Below are positions 52,711-62,300 of a DNA stretch of 64,000 bases, piece after piece; within the stretch, counting starts at the first letter, position 1; each line of letters starts with the position of its first letter. The DNA comes from Candidatus Peribacteria bacterium (GTDB lineage: Bacteria > Patescibacteriota > Gracilibacteria > Peribacterales > Peribacteraceae). The notes below the pieces were generated by a model, which searched no databases, was not told where the DNA came from, and was given only the letters and a program-made list of their open reading frames with translations. A program made the translations under genes and the position numbers. The stretch is from positions 510,146 to 574,145 of the forward strand of contig CP082927.1 in the NCBI GenBank assembly GCA_023038255.1. The letters are read 5' to 3'.

Positions 52711-55344
52711 TTGTCTCTCACCAGAGAAATCTCTCAACAAATGGTTACATTCCTCAGATTCTTCTTCTGGCCGGTGGTGTGGATCGTGATTACGGTCGGT
52801 GGGTATGTGTTTCGCCCGGATTTGTGGAGCTGGATCTGGAACTGGTTTAGCGAAGACCCCATCAACAGACTGATTTTTCTTTCAACCGTGTATGTCGGCT
52901 GGAGAATCTTTAAGAGTGCCACCCGTTTTGCCGGTGAGTATCTGGATGCGAAGAGGTTGGTGAGCATGAAGGTGCTGCTCCCGCGTACGGATAGTAAGAT
53001 CGATCAGGAGAAGCGCACAGAAAAAGATTTCAAGGAAAAAGTCGCCATCATGGAGCAGCTGTATCGCGCGCTCTGGGAAGTGCGGAGTCTGTCTTTCTGG
53101 CAGTCACTGCATTACTGGATTTTTAGAAACATCACGATGAGCTTTGAAATGTATGCGGAGCACGGTGAGCTTGCGTTCTATGTCGTCACGCAGCCGAAGT
53201 TTGTGTCCATCATTGAAAAGCAGATCACGGCGTATTACCCGGATGCGGAGGTAACCATGAAACAGACGCCCGATATCTGGCCGAAGGGGTCGAAGCTTGT
53301 TGGATTCAACATGCAGCTGCAGAAAAAATTCATGTACCCCATCCGCACGTACGAGCACATGCAGGATGATCCGCTGAATGATCTGGCCAACGTGCTCAGC
53401 AAACTTGCTCCGGAAGATAAGGCTTGTATTCAGCTCGTCTTTAAGCCGTCATTCAGCAACAAGTGGTCCAAGAAAGCGCGTGCGTTTGCGAGCACGGCGT
53501 TCAAGGGAAAGAAGGCAAGTTGGGTCACTCGCATCCCGGTTATTTCCCCGATTGTATTATTCCTGATGGGATCGGATGCCAATGGTGAATCCAGTGCGCC
53601 GGGCGCATCACACGGAGATTCGTTCGTGCGTATGATTGCCCCGGAGGAAGAGCTGTATAAGCAGATGGGTGAGAAAGCCGGTATGAGCTGGTTCCACTGT
53701 TCCGTGCGTATTCTCGCAAGCTCAAAGACCATGAAGCAGGCGGTGGATGTGACAAACGGCATGCAGGTTGCCTTCAACGTCTTCAAGCACCTGTACGGAA
53801 ACGCGTTTGTGAACCGCCGCATGTTTGTGGAAATTTTCCCGCTCGCATGGAACGCACCGTTCATGTACTGGATGTGGAAGAACCGTATTAATGGACATCT
53901 GACCAAGGACTGTCTGCTTGTCGAAAAAGAACTCGCGGGATTGTTCCACTTCCCCGATAGTCGCTACAACAAAATGCCGATTCTGCAGTGGATCGCCTAC
54001 AAAGTACTGCCACCTCCGCCGGATGTCCCGAAAGAAGGAATTGTGATTGGCATCAACAAATACCGGGCATTGGAAACCCCCATCCGTTTCCATTCCAAGG
54101 ACCGCTCCCGTCACCAGTACATCATCGGTAAATCCGGTTCAGGTAAATCTGCGTTGCTCAGCTGGCAGTCCCGTCAGGACATCGCGAATGGTGAAGGTGT
54201 GTGTATTGTGGACCCGCACGGAGACCTGATTGAAGACGCACTCGCACACGTGCCGAAAGAGCGCGCGAAAGATGTGATCGTGTTCGATCCATCCGATACC
54301 GAACGTCCGCTCGGACTCAACATGCTTGAGGCAACAACGGATGAAGAGAAAGACCGCGCGTCTCTGGATGCGATGGAAATCTTCATCAAGCTCTTCGGTA
54401 ACGAAATCTTCGGACCGCGTATTCAGCACTACTTCCGCAACGGTTGTCTTACATTGATGGACGACGAAGAGGAGGGTGCCACGCTTATCGATGTGCCGCG
54501 TCTGTTCGTGGACGATGAATTCCAGCGCTACAAAGTTGCAAAGTGCAAAAACGTGGTGGTGCGCAGCTTCTGGGAGAATGAAATTGCGAAGACCGGTGCG
54601 CGCGAGAAAGAGGAAATGATTCCGTACTTCTCCGCAAAGTTCGGACCGTTCGTGACCAACTCCACCATGCGTAACATTATCGGTCAGCCGAAGAGTGCGT
54701 TCAACATCCGCCAGATCATGGACGAGGGAAAGATCCTGCTGGTGAACCTCAGCAAAGGAAAAATCGGTGATATCAACGCGCAGCTGCTCGGTCTTATCTT
54801 CGTGAATAAAATCAACATGGCCGCGATGTCCCGTGCATCCATCCCGCTGGACCAGCGCAAGCGTTTCTACCTGTACGTCGACGAATTCCAGAACTTCATC
54901 ACTGATGCATTTGCATCGATTCTCTCTGAAGCCCGCAAGTACGAACTCGCGCTGATCATGGCGCATCAGTACATCGGGCAGCTGGCAGACAAGACGTCTG
55001 CGTACGATGCGGCGAATACAAAGGTCCGCGACGCCGTCTTCGGTAACGTGGGTTCCATCATGAGCTTTAAGATCGGTGCGGAAGATGCAGAGTATATGGC
55101 GAAGGAATTTGCGCCCACTCTCGGTGAGCAGGATGTGATCGGTATTCCGAACTTCAACTGCTACGTGAAGCTCAACATCAATAACACCACCAGCCGCCCG
55201 TTCAGCATGGCAACCATCTACGACGAATCCCTGCGCAATGACAAGCGTGCGGGTCTCATCAAGGAATACAGCCGCATGAAATACGGTCGGAAGAAAATCT
55301 TTGTAGACCAAGAGATTGAGGACAGAATTGGGATTATCCGATAA
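52711..55344 (+). CDS. Membrane-anchored TraG/VirD4-like type IV secretion ATPase 2
   Basis: The 877-residue protein (TTG start at 52711; ATG 52741 also fits) has a hydrophobic N-terminus (VTFLRFFFWPVVWIVITVGG) and a second helix (RLIFLSTVYVGWRIF), a long N-terminal region and a TraG-type ATPase: Walker A GKSGSGKSA near residue 473, VDPHGDLIEDALAHVP, and Walker B FYLYVDEFQNF near 722 with LIMAHQYIGQL. It is a paralogue of the ATPase at 14885-17350, sharing YFRNGCLTLM, REKxEMIPYF and ILSEARKY blocks. Extended -10 TGCTATAAT lies 17 nt upstream of the TTG. It probably moves DNA or protein across the membrane with the pilin system; no relaxase is visible. Confidence 0.88.
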   Translation: MSLTREISQQMVTFLRFFFWPVVWIVITVGGYVFRPDLWSWIWNWFSEDPINRLIFLSTVYVGWRIFKSATRFAGEYLDAKRLVSMKVLLPRTDSKIDQEKRTEKDFKEKVAIMEQLYRALWEVRSLSFWQSLHYWIFRNITMSFEMYAEHGELAFYVVTQPKFVSIIEKQITAYYPDAEVTMKQTPDIWPKGSKLVGFNMQLQKKFMYPIRTYEHMQDDPLNDLANVLSKLAPEDKACIQLVFKPSFSNKWSKKARAFASTAFKGKKASWVTRIPVISPIVLFLMGSDANGESSAPGASHGDSFVRMIAPEEELYKQMGEKAGMSWFHCSVRILASSKTMKQAVDVTNGMQVAFNVFKHLYGNAFVNRRMFVEIFPLAWNAPFMYWMWKNRINGHLTKDCLLVEKELAGLFHFPDSRYNKMPILQWIAYKVLPPPPDVPKEGIVIGINKYRALETPIRFHSKDRSRHQYIIGKSGSGKSALLSWQSRQDIANGEGVCIVDPHGDLIEDALAHVPKERAKDVIVFDPSDTERPLGLNMLEATTDEEKDRASLDAMEIFIKLFGNEIFGPRIQHYFRNGCLTLMDDEEEGATLIDVPRLFVDDEFQRYKVAKCKNVVVRSFWENEIAKTGAREKEEMIPYFSAKFGPFVTNSTMRNIIGQPKSAFNIRQIMDEGKILLVNLSKGKIGDINAQLLGLIFVNKINMAAMSRASIPLDQRKRFYLYVDEFQNFITDAFASILSEARKYELALIMAHQYIGQLADKTSAYDAANTKVRDAVFGNVGSIMSFKIGAEDAEYMAKEFAPTLGEQDVIGIPNFNCYVKLNINNTTSRPFSMATIYDESLRNDKRAGLIKEYSRMKYGRKKIFVDQEIEDRIGIIR

Positions 55345-55517
55345 GTCGGGGAAGGGTTTAAAATGCCGTAAAGACACATGTCATACTGTAAACTATATTT
55401 GACAAAATAGTAATTTAGTGTAAATTGACACTACACAGTTCTAGAACGAAAAGATCAAAAGCCGGACTGTGTCGTCCGTTATTTGATCTTTTACATTACA
55501 GTAAAGGGAAGGCGATC

Positions 55518-56330
55518 ATGTTGGAAGTTGTAAACACCGTTTTGGATGTTACCAAGAAGAACTATCAGACATTACTATTGGGAGCAATTGATGAGAGCCG
55601 CAATGGTCGTATTTCTTCGTTCCATGGCGCGATGGGAGTGGTGGAGGCGTGCTTTGAAGAGAGCCCCCTCGACGTCGCCGTAGCGCTGAATCAGGTGCTA
55701 TTCTGGCTGCCTCATTTGCAGCCAGGAGTGCAGCAATGTGTCCTTGAAATTTTGCCGGAGGAATTGCCGACAAATCGTTTGACTGCTTTCTTCGGAGCCA
55801 TCCGCGGTTTTTATGCCGGGAAGGAGGATGCGGATGCAGACTGGGCTTCCATCTTGTCCGCATTCAATGCTCTTTTTGAATCTCGAGACGCCGCGCACAT
55901 TGCGCGACCAAGCGCCCTTGAAGATTTTCTGCGAAACTACTATCTGTTGCAGTGTCTCATTGAGACGGGAGCGACAGACGCCAACCTGAACATTTTAATC
56001 TCCACAAGTGTGGCGAAGATTTGCGAGTCTGGGTGGCGTGGCGAATTGCAGTCCTGCCTGATCAATCATTTTGAGTCTGGTCGGTGGTATGAGCGCAATG
56101 CAATTGGATCATACCAGTCTTATAATTGCTGCCTGAAAAGCTATCGACTGTTCTGCAGTGACTGTGGCATGAACAGCGATGACGCCCGCTTCATCAGTGT
56201 CGTCATCACCTATTGGTCACTGATCAAGCAGCATGCGATGCACCCGCATACAGTCCGAACCGCGCCTCTGGCGGTGGATCAGGAAGATGTCGAATGGCTG
56301 AAGACTCACTTCCCTCAAATCTGTACGTAA
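55518..56330 (+). CDS. Hypothetical protein (270 aa)
   Basis: ATG 55518 is chosen with GGGAAGG about 7-13 nt upstream; a TTG-started frame from 55425 is less likely. A promoter-like TTGACA at 55399-55404 lies upstream. The protein appears helical with no signal peptide and no membrane helix, and contains a cysteine-rich patch (YNCCLKSYRLFCSDCG, about 209-224). I recognise no family. It is followed by a strong terminator. Confidence 0.65.
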   Translation: MLEVVNTVLDVTKKNYQTLLLGAIDESRNGRISSFHGAMGVVEACFEESPLDVAVALNQVLFWLPHLQPGVQQCVLEILPEELPTNRLTAFFGAIRGFYAGKEDADADWASILSAFNALFESRDAAHIARPSALEDFLRNYYLLQCLIETGATDANLNILISTSVAKICESGWRGELQSCLINHFESGRWYERNAIGSYQSYNCCLKSYRLFCSDCGMNSDDARFISVVITYWSLIKQHAMHPHTVRTAPLAVDQEDVEWLKTHFPQICT

Positions 56331-56372
56331 AGGATAAAAGATAACGGACAAGGCCGAACACTTTCTGTTCGG

Positions 56373-56406
56373 AAACCGGGTTTCTCCCATGGAGAAGCTC
56401 GGTTTT
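56373..56406 (+). terminator. Rho-independent terminator after the 55518 gene
   Basis: AAACCGGGTTTCTCC pairs with GGAGAAGCTCGGTTTT in a long stem with small bulges, ending in a T run. A smaller CCGAACA/TGTTCGG hairpin precedes it at about 56354-56372. Confidence 0.8.
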
Positions 56407-56500
56407 AGTATGTATCCGTTTTGTTGTGCTCGGTTGGTAGTATGCTAGTATTTCCTCCCAACCCAACGTTTCAACTTTTAAACCTTTCAACCCCGTCTCT

Positions 56501-56803
56501 ATGTCCAGCTTCTCCCAAATGAAAGACATGTACCGCATCCAGCGGGACGCAAAACGTATCAAGAAAGAACTCAAGAATGTACATGTGGAAGCTGAGGCAA
56601 GTGGCGTGTCTGTGGTGGTGAACGCCGAGCAGGTGATTATTTCCATCGATATTGCACCGGATGTTGCCCGCGAGGATATCCCGCGCCTTACGATCGACGC
56701 ACTCAACCGCGCTCTTGGAAAGGCGCAGATTGTCGCTGCAGAACGCATGCAGACAATCATGAAGCAGATGGGTATGCCGACAGGTGAACTGCCGGAAGCC
56801 TGA
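56501..56803 (+). CDS. ybaB: YbaB/EbfC nucleoid-associated protein
   Basis: The 100-residue protein has the YbaB pattern: MKDMYRIQRDAKRIKKELKN, EASGVSVVVNAEQVIISIDI and DALNRALGKAQIVAAERMQT. YbaB dimers bind DNA and affect nucleoid structure; the gene often lies near recR/dnaX elsewhere, but not here. A TATGCT box lies about 60 nt upstream. Confidence 0.88.
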   Translation: MSSFSQMKDMYRIQRDAKRIKKELKNVHVEAEASGVSVVVNAEQVIISIDIAPDVAREDIPRLTIDALNRALGKAQIVAAERMQTIMKQMGMPTGELPEA

Positions 56804-56829
56804 TTTTTGTTTCTCTTCACGTAAAAAGC

Positions 56830-57840
56830 ATGAAGAAACTGATTGTTCCCGTCGTCCTTCTTTTTGTCGCCTTTGTCGCAGCCCGTGGCTGGTATACACA
56901 CGCACTCAGTCCTGTGGATGCAAGCGATGTGCGCACTGTCTTTACAGTGGAGAAAGGCGCATCCACCGCAACCATTGCCAACAATCTCGAGGAACAGAAT
57001 CTCATTCGCTCCGCTTTTGCATTTAAAATGCACGTAAAACTGAGCGGACAGGCGGGGGAGTTGAAGGCGGGAAGTTTTGTCCTGACATCATCTATGTCTG
57101 CAGAAGAAGTGGTGCAGACACTTGCAGGCGGAAAATCAACCGAGGAAATCATCACAATTCCGGAAGGATTTACGGTCGAGGATATCGATGCCATGCTCGC
57201 AGAAAAGGAGATTATCAAAGCAGGGGACTTGCAGAACTGCGCCCGCACCTGTGATTTTTCCGCATTCGATTTCCTACCAACAAGTACAAAGCTGGCTCCA
57301 CGCGGCGGAAAAATAGAGGGATATCTGTATCCGGATACGTATTACATCACGGCTGCAGAATTCGATCCAAAATTATTCATCGAGCGTCTGCTCCATACAT
57401 TCCGTGACCGTGTGATCAAAGATCTTGCTGCAGACATCAAGGCATCCGGCCGGTCGCTTGAGCAGATTGTGACTGTCGCATCACTGGTAGAGGAAGAAAC
57501 AAGAACCGCTGCTGAGCGTCCTGTCGTGTCGGGTATTATCTGGAAGCGTCTTGATGAACGCATGGTACTCGGGATTGATGCTGCAGTCCGGTACGTTGTC
57601 GATAAGCCGACCAGCGCAATCACACAGACAGATCTGCAGACAGATTCTCCGTACAACCTCCGCAAATTTGCAGGACTGCCTCCGGGGCCGATTGCAAACC
57701 CGAGTCTTTCAAGTATCAAAGCCGCTCTTCATCCACAAGCCAGTCCGTATTATTACTACCTGCACGGAAGCGATGGCGTCATCCGGTATGCTGTCACGAA
57801 CGATGAGCACAACGTGAACCGGGCAAAGTATCTGCAATAA
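56830..57840 (+). CDS. mltG: Endolytic transglycosylase MltG (YceG-like)
   Basis: MltG cleaves nascent glycan strands and ends peptidoglycan synthesis. The 336-residue protein has an N-terminal anchor (LIVPVVLLFVAFVAARGWY), a LysM-like part (about 35-115: VEKGASTATIANNLEEQNLI), and the catalytic domain with IEGYLYPDTYYI (about 162-173), the catalytic Glu in VASLVEEETRTAAERPVVSG (about 217-236) and NLRKFAGLPPGPIANPSLSS (about 276-295). It is complete and 26 nt downstream of ybaB, in the same direction. Confidence 0.95.
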   Translation: MKKLIVPVVLLFVAFVAARGWYTHALSPVDASDVRTVFTVEKGASTATIANNLEEQNLIRSAFAFKMHVKLSGQAGELKAGSFVLTSSMSAEEVVQTLAGGKSTEEIITIPEGFTVEDIDAMLAEKEIIKAGDLQNCARTCDFSAFDFLPTSTKLAPRGGKIEGYLYPDTYYITAAEFDPKLFIERLLHTFRDRVIKDLAADIKASGRSLEQIVTVASLVEEETRTAAERPVVSGIIWKRLDERMVLGIDAAVRYVVDKPTSAITQTDLQTDSPYNLRKFAGLPPGPIANPSLSSIKAALHPQASPYYYYLHGSDGVIRYAVTNDEHNVNRAKYLQ

Positions 57841-57930
57841 GCACGTAAACTGCACAGAAGCGCCAATGGCTTTATCTGGCCTAAATCCCCGTTTTCCGCT
57901 ATACTGTATACAGGTAACAAAAACCCTCCT

Positions 57931-58572
57931 ATGCACGCACTTCCTCATAGCAATAGCAGTGGAAACGAACACTATCACCGTTTGAAAATCGGTGTGATGG
58001 GTTCTGCCAGCGGTCCGCAGACTCTGGATGCATCTGCCCGTGCAAAGGCCCGCAAAGTCGGTGAGGAACTCGGAAAGCGCGGACATATTTTCATCAATGG
58101 TGCCTGTCCGGGTCTTCCGAATGATGCGCTGATCGGATGCAAGGAAGCCGGTGGTTTTTCTGTTGGAATCTCTCCTGCATTTTCCGAGCATCAGCATGTG
58201 CACGAATACATGTCGCCGCACGACCACGATATGATTATCTATACCGGCATGGGTTTCATGGAACGCGATATTATCAATATCCGTTCAGCAGACGGTGTGG
58301 TGATTATCGGTGGCGGTGTCGGCACACTCAATGAACTGACAATTGCGTACGACGAAGGACGCCCGATCGGCATTCTCACGAACTCCGGCGGTATCAGCAA
58401 CGCTATTCCGCATATTATCGAAGAACTGTGCAAACGTTCGATTCCACCGAACATGGTCTTCGATGACGATCCATCTTTGCTTCTCGATAAGCTGGAAACC
58501 GCGATCCGCGCATTCCCGCTCCCGATCCGTGAAGATGACCGTGTGGTGGAAAAGAAGGAGGGACGTGGATAA
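57931..58572 (+). CDS. LOG/TIGR00725 family nucleotide-binding protein
   Basis: The 213-residue protein has a Rossmann-like fold: IGVMGSASGPQ, GELGKRGHIFINGACPG, FMERDIINIRSADGVVIIGG and the family signature IGGGVGTLNELTIAYDEGRP. It belongs to the lysine decarboxylase/LOG superfamily, whose plant members release cytokinin ribosides; the bacterial role is a nucleotide-processing or purine-related one. TATACT lies at 57900-57905, 25 nt before the ATG, with a weaker TATACA at 57907-57912. The gene stops 5 nt before the converging TPR gene. Confidence 0.85.
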   Translation: MHALPHSNSSGNEHYHRLKIGVMGSASGPQTLDASARAKARKVGEELGKRGHIFINGACPGLPNDALIGCKEAGGFSVGISPAFSEHQHVHEYMSPHDHDMIIYTGMGFMERDIINIRSADGVVIIGGGVGTLNELTIAYDEGRPIGILTNSGGISNAIPHIIEELCKRSIPPNMVFDDDPSLLLDKLETAIRAFPLPIREDDRVVEKKEGRG

Positions 58573-58577
58573 GCGTC

Positions 58578-60452
58578 TTACCGGTTCTGTGATTCTATTG
58601 CCTGCAATAATTGCGTGGCGAACGTATTTGCGGGATCAATCGCAAGTATCCGCTGCAGCGTGCGAACAGTGTCATCCACTTTATTCTGCTCAGCGTAGAT
58701 TCCTGTCAGGGTTTGAAGTGTCTCAATCGTATCGCCTTCAATCGCGAGAGTGGTTTCATACTCAGCAGCAGCCTCCGCCAGTCTGCCGTTTTTTGTGTGA
58801 ATATAGGCAAGATTGAAATGTGCGTCAGCGTAATGCGGATTGATGCTCACCGCTTTTTCATATGCAGCCTGTGCAGCCGTCAGATCATTCTTCTGCACAT
58901 AGACAGAACCCATATTGGCGTAGACCGGAGCATAGACGGGGTTGATCTCTGTCACTTTTATATAAAGCGCCAGCGCCTCATCCAGTTTTTCCAGACGCTC
59001 GTAGAGCATTCCGAGGCTCATGTAGGAATCACGTTCACGTGGCTTGGCCGAGATTCCCTGCTGATACACGCTGATGGCATCGTCGATTCTTCCCTGCTTT
59101 TCATACACCAGTCCCATATTCGCAAACGCAAGCGCGCTGTCCGGTTCGCGCCGCAGCACAATGTCGAACTGCTCAAGTGCTTTGTCGTACATCTTTGATT
59201 CCCGGTACACATATCCGAGGTTCAGCCGAGCGGCCTGTGCATCGGGATGGTATTTCAGGGTTTGCAGAAAGAGAGTTTCCGTATTCTTCCAGACGAGCGA
59301 CTGGCGCATGGCAAGAACGCTGAGAATAAGAAGAATGATGCCCACGCCGGTATAGATGTACTCTTGTCTGTATCTGGCTGTCTGCCGCTCCAGAAGACGA
59401 TCAACAACAAAGAAGAGGGCCAGCAGCAGCCCGATCTGTGGAATATAGGCATAGCGGTCTGACGCGACATAAAAGTAATTGCCCTTCGCAAAATTGAAGA
59501 ACGTCGGGAAGAGGGTGATGAGGTAGAAGGCGATACCGACGCTGATTGGCCGGGCTTTTTTGAATGTCAGAATCATGATTCCAATCATTGCTGTCACCAG
59601 AAGAACCGGCACAAAAAAATCCGGGGATGCAAGAATGATCGGCTTTGAATACGGGTAGAGAACAGATAGCCGGTCCGGCCACAGATAGCTCCATACATAG
59701 AAGATGGTACTTTTGGCAGCCATCAGCATTTTTTCCACGATTGTCGATTGCGTGACAATATCCTGTTTCCCCAAAAGCGCGACAATACCGAAAATAATAG
59801 AGAGCACTGCATATGGAATTTTCTCATGGATCATTCTCTTCGACCATTGTCGGTTCTCATACAGATCCATCAGAATCAGTACAGCCGGCAGTGTCAGCAC
59901 CATCACTTTAGAAAGCAGACCAAGAAGAAAGAGAATAATGCTCACTGCATAGAGCATCCATTTCCTGTCACCATTTTTGCGGTACTGAAGATACACGATG
60001 AGAGAAGCCAGGAAGAAGAACGTGGAAAGAACATCTTTGAGTGCAGACGCCCACGAGACTGCTTCTGTATTGAGCGGATGCACCGCAAATACAAGTCCGC
60101 CAAGGATGCCTATCCATCGCTTTTTTGTCAGCATTGAGAGGACCACGCACACTCCAAGTGCATTGAGTGTGTGCAGGACCAGATTTGTGAAGTGATACAT
60201 AAACGGATCAATTCCACCGATCATGTAGTTGAACTGATACACCAGAAAAATCAACGGATCGTAGAGTTCCGGATCAAACGATGTAAACGCGCTAACCGTG
60301 TGTTCCCACGAAAATCCCTTGATGATCGCATTGGAAATAATCAGATAATTGTCATCCCATGCGACAAAATTGTTCCCGAGCGACAGTCCGTAAATGGCGA
60401 ACGTCACAAAGAAGAATCCAAGAATGGTGCCGATAATCTGTGAGCGGGACAT
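58578..60452 (-). CDS. TMTC-like membrane O-mannosyltransferase with TPR repeats
   Basis: The 624-residue protein has about ten membrane helices (1-400) then five to seven TPRs (about 400-620, e.g. QAARLNLGYVYRESKMYDKA, LAFANMGLVYEKQGRIDDAI). The membrane part has NNFVAWDDNYLI in the first loop, FAVHPLNTEAVSW and ASDRYAYIPQIGL, the pattern of eukaryotic TMTC O-mannosyltransferases (DUF1736 plus TPR). Such enzymes transfer sugars to secreted proteins from polyprenyl donors. The TPR block would be on the extracytoplasmic or donor-handling side, by analogy. It is a candidate fourth glycosyltransferase of the O-glycosylation set. Confidence 0.84.
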   Translation of the reverse strand: MSRSQIIGTILGFFFVTFAIYGLSLGNNFVAWDDNYLIISNAIIKGFSWEHTVSAFTSFDPELYDPLIFLVYQFNYMIGGIDPFMYHFTNLVLHTLNALGVCVVLSMLTKKRWIGILGGLVFAVHPLNTEAVSWASALKDVLSTFFFLASLIVYLQYRKNGDRKWMLYAVSIILFLLGLLSKVMVLTLPAVLILMDLYENRQWSKRMIHEKIPYAVLSIIFGIVALLGKQDIVTQSTIVEKMLMAAKSTIFYVWSYLWPDRLSVLYPYSKPIILASPDFFVPVLLVTAMIGIMILTFKKARPISVGIAFYLITLFPTFFNFAKGNYFYVASDRYAYIPQIGLLLALFFVVDRLLERQTARYRQEYIYTGVGIILLILSVLAMRQSLVWKNTETLFLQTLKYHPDAQAARLNLGYVYRESKMYDKALEQFDIVLRREPDSALAFANMGLVYEKQGRIDDAISVYQQGISAKPRERDSYMSLGMLYERLEKLDEALALYIKVTEINPVYAPVYANMGSVYVQKNDLTAAQAAYEKAVSINPHYADAHFNLAYIHTKNGRLAEAAAEYETTLAIEGDTIETLQTLTGIYAEQNKVDDTVRTLQRILAIDPANTFATQLLQAIESQNR

Positions 60453-60469
60453 GAGAGAAGTATATAGAA

Positions 60470-60550
60470 GTTTCTGGTTACTGGGTTCTTGTTCCTGGTT
60501 TCCCGAGAAAAGCTACCTCTAAATATAAACTAGTAACCAGTAACTGGTAG
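60470..60550. repeat. Heptamer repeats in inverted orientation, TMTC-der gap
   Basis: Units GTTTCTG, GTTACTG, GGTTCTT, GTTCCTG, GTTTCCC run from 60470 to 60504; AGTAACC, AGTAACT and GGTAGTC follow near 60531-60551 in the opposite sense. Both sets can pair as a hairpin. Confidence 0.65.
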
Positions 60551-60555
60551 TCTCC

Positions 60556-61902
60556 TCACCCCTCCTTCGTGACCCACCGGATGGGCGTTCCTTCAAAAGA
60601 AAATGTTTCACGGATGTTATTATCCAGGAAGCGCAACTGCGACACGCCGACCTGGCGCGGGTCTTTCACGAAAATCACGAACGTCGGTGGCACTTCTTCT
60701 GCCTGCGTCACGAACTTGCTCTTTCCAAGCTGGCGAGCCGGAATGTGGTGCACTGCCGTTTCGTACCAGCGCAGCAGTTCTTTGGTCGGAATACGGCGGA
60801 CACGGTTTCTGGATACAGCGTCTATCAGCAAAAAGAGTTTTGGCAGGTTTTCGCGTGTGACTGCCGACGTAAAGAGCAGCGGGGCATAGCGGCAGAAGGG
60901 GAAGGCGGCGCGGACTTCCAGTTCTTTTTCCGCACGCGTCGCTTTGTCCATCTGGTCACACTTGTTGATCACAATAATCACACCCTTTCCTTCAGTAATC
61001 GCCAGATTTGCAATGCGCTTGTCCTGCTTGCTCACGACTTCCATCGCATCCAGAATCAGGACTGTTACATCACTATCGGACATGGCCTGGATACTTTTGA
61101 CATTGCTCAGATACTCAAGATCCTCTTCCACACGCGCTTTGCGGCGGAGTCCTGCCGTATCCACAAAAATGTAATCCTTGTCCTCGTGGCGGACGATCGT
61201 ATCGGATGAATCGCGCGTGGTTCCCGGAATATCGGACACAATGCGGGAAGACAGCGCGCGCTGTGGATCGGACATCAGAGCATTGATAAGAGAGCTCTTT
61301 CCGACGTTCGGCTTTCCGATGAGCGCAATACGCGGAGGATTTGTATTTTCTATTTCTTCTTTTGGCTGCTTCATGAAATGCATTCCTTTCAGATATTTCA
61401 CAATCGCATCTTCCAATTCCGTCACGCCTGTCCGGTGTACAGCGCTTACGCCAATGACTTCTTCACTGATGCCCAGCGCGTAGTACTGCGGCAGGAGTTC
61501 TTCAATCACATCCGGGGTATCGCATTTTGTGGCAACGAGAATAACCGGCACGTGCGACTTCTTGTTCTTGCGGAGCATTTCGACCACAGCAGCATCACTC
61601 GCGGTCAGGTCTTCTTTGCTGTTGATGGTAAAGAGAATGAGGTCTGCTGATGACAGAGCGATGAGTGACTGTGTCGCCACGTCATCTTCCAGGTCCACAT
61701 CAGTCGACCCACCACCAATTCCACCTGTGTCGAGCAGCAGATAATCCATCTCCTCGCCTTCAACCTTATACACGACGTGATCGCGCGTGGTTCCGGCAAC
61801 GTCGCTTTCAATGGCACGGCGGCGTCCGACCATGCGGTTAAACAGGGTGGATTTTCCGGTATTCGGGCGGCCGATGATTGCGACAGTAGGGAGGCGGGCC
61901 AT
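60556..61902 (-). CDS. der: Ribosome biogenesis GTPase Der (EngA)
   Basis: Der has two tandem GTPase domains and assists 50S assembly. Residues: first P-loop IIGRPNTGKSTLF with GTTRDHV and LLDTGG; second at about 187 with IGKPNVGKSSLIN, DIPGTTRDSS and FVDTAGLRRKARVEEDLEYL; INKCDQMDKA is the second G4. The KH-like C-terminal domain starts at about 355 (RIPTKELLRWYETAVHHIPA). TATACT (minus strand, 61913-61918) lies 10 nt before the ATG, with the extended TGC. Confidence 0.96.
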   Translation of the reverse strand: MARLPTVAIIGRPNTGKSTLFNRMVGRRRAIESDVAGTTRDHVVYKVEGEEMDYLLLDTGGIGGGSTDVDLEDDVATQSLIALSSADLILFTINSKEDLTASDAAVVEMLRKNKKSHVPVILVATKCDTPDVIEELLPQYYALGISEEVIGVSAVHRTGVTELEDAIVKYLKGMHFMKQPKEEIENTNPPRIALIGKPNVGKSSLINALMSDPQRALSSRIVSDIPGTTRDSSDTIVRHEDKDYIFVDTAGLRRKARVEEDLEYLSNVKSIQAMSDSDVTVLILDAMEVVSKQDKRIANLAITEGKGVIIVINKCDQMDKATRAEKELEVRAAFPFCRYAPLLFTSAVTRENLPKLFLLIDAVSRNRVRRIPTKELLRWYETAVHHIPARQLGKSKFVTQAEEVPPTFVIFVKDPRQVGVSQLRFLDNNIRETFSFEGTPIRWVTKEG

Positions 61903-61987
61903 ATGAACCGACAGTATAGCAGATGCTACTCCATCGGTTCATGCCTTTTACGGTGTTTTGATGCGTTTTTTGGCTCTTTACTCAGGA

Positions 61988-62173
61988 TTATCCAATATGG
62001 GCGTAGCTTACTTCAAGTTTGGAATAGGCAAGTATCTGGTCATGTTCATCATTAAGGATTTTCAAAAGACTTGCATGTGGATCTGCCGGCTTATGCTTTA
62101 TAAGTTGCTGGAAAACATCAGATTCCGGTGAATCTTCCTGCGTATCATTGGTATTGTCGGGAGCAGTGTTCAT
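61988..62173 (-). CDS. Possible small protein (61 aa) between der and leuS
   Basis: From ATG at 62173 the frame gives an acidic, polar start (MNTAPDNTNDTQEDSPESDV) and a helical end (HASLLKILNDEHDQILAYS). There is no recognised family. It fills part of a 400-nt gap, but no clear promoter or Shine-Dalgarno is seen; a longer frame from 62254 exists. It could be a chance frame. Confidence 0.35.
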   Translation of the reverse strand: MNTAPDNTNDTQEDSPESDVFQQLIKHKPADPHASLLKILNDEHDQILAYSKLEVSYAHIG

Positions 62174-62300
62174 AGTGTGAATGGATGAAATAAAGCGCCG
62201 CAGTATTCCACTAATCCTCATGTGGTCAAATGTTTGGGGTATGCGAAGTCGCAAGATTCCTCATTTGTCGCTTCGGAAAGCTCTCTGTATACTCCGCGCG

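Noticed and set aside
54139-55377. 412-residue minus-strand frame opposite the second TraG-like ATPase; likewise 27014-28528, 35017-36099 and 20487-21734
   Set aside because: All lie antisense to genes with clear family motifs; their composition is the reverse of the coding strand.
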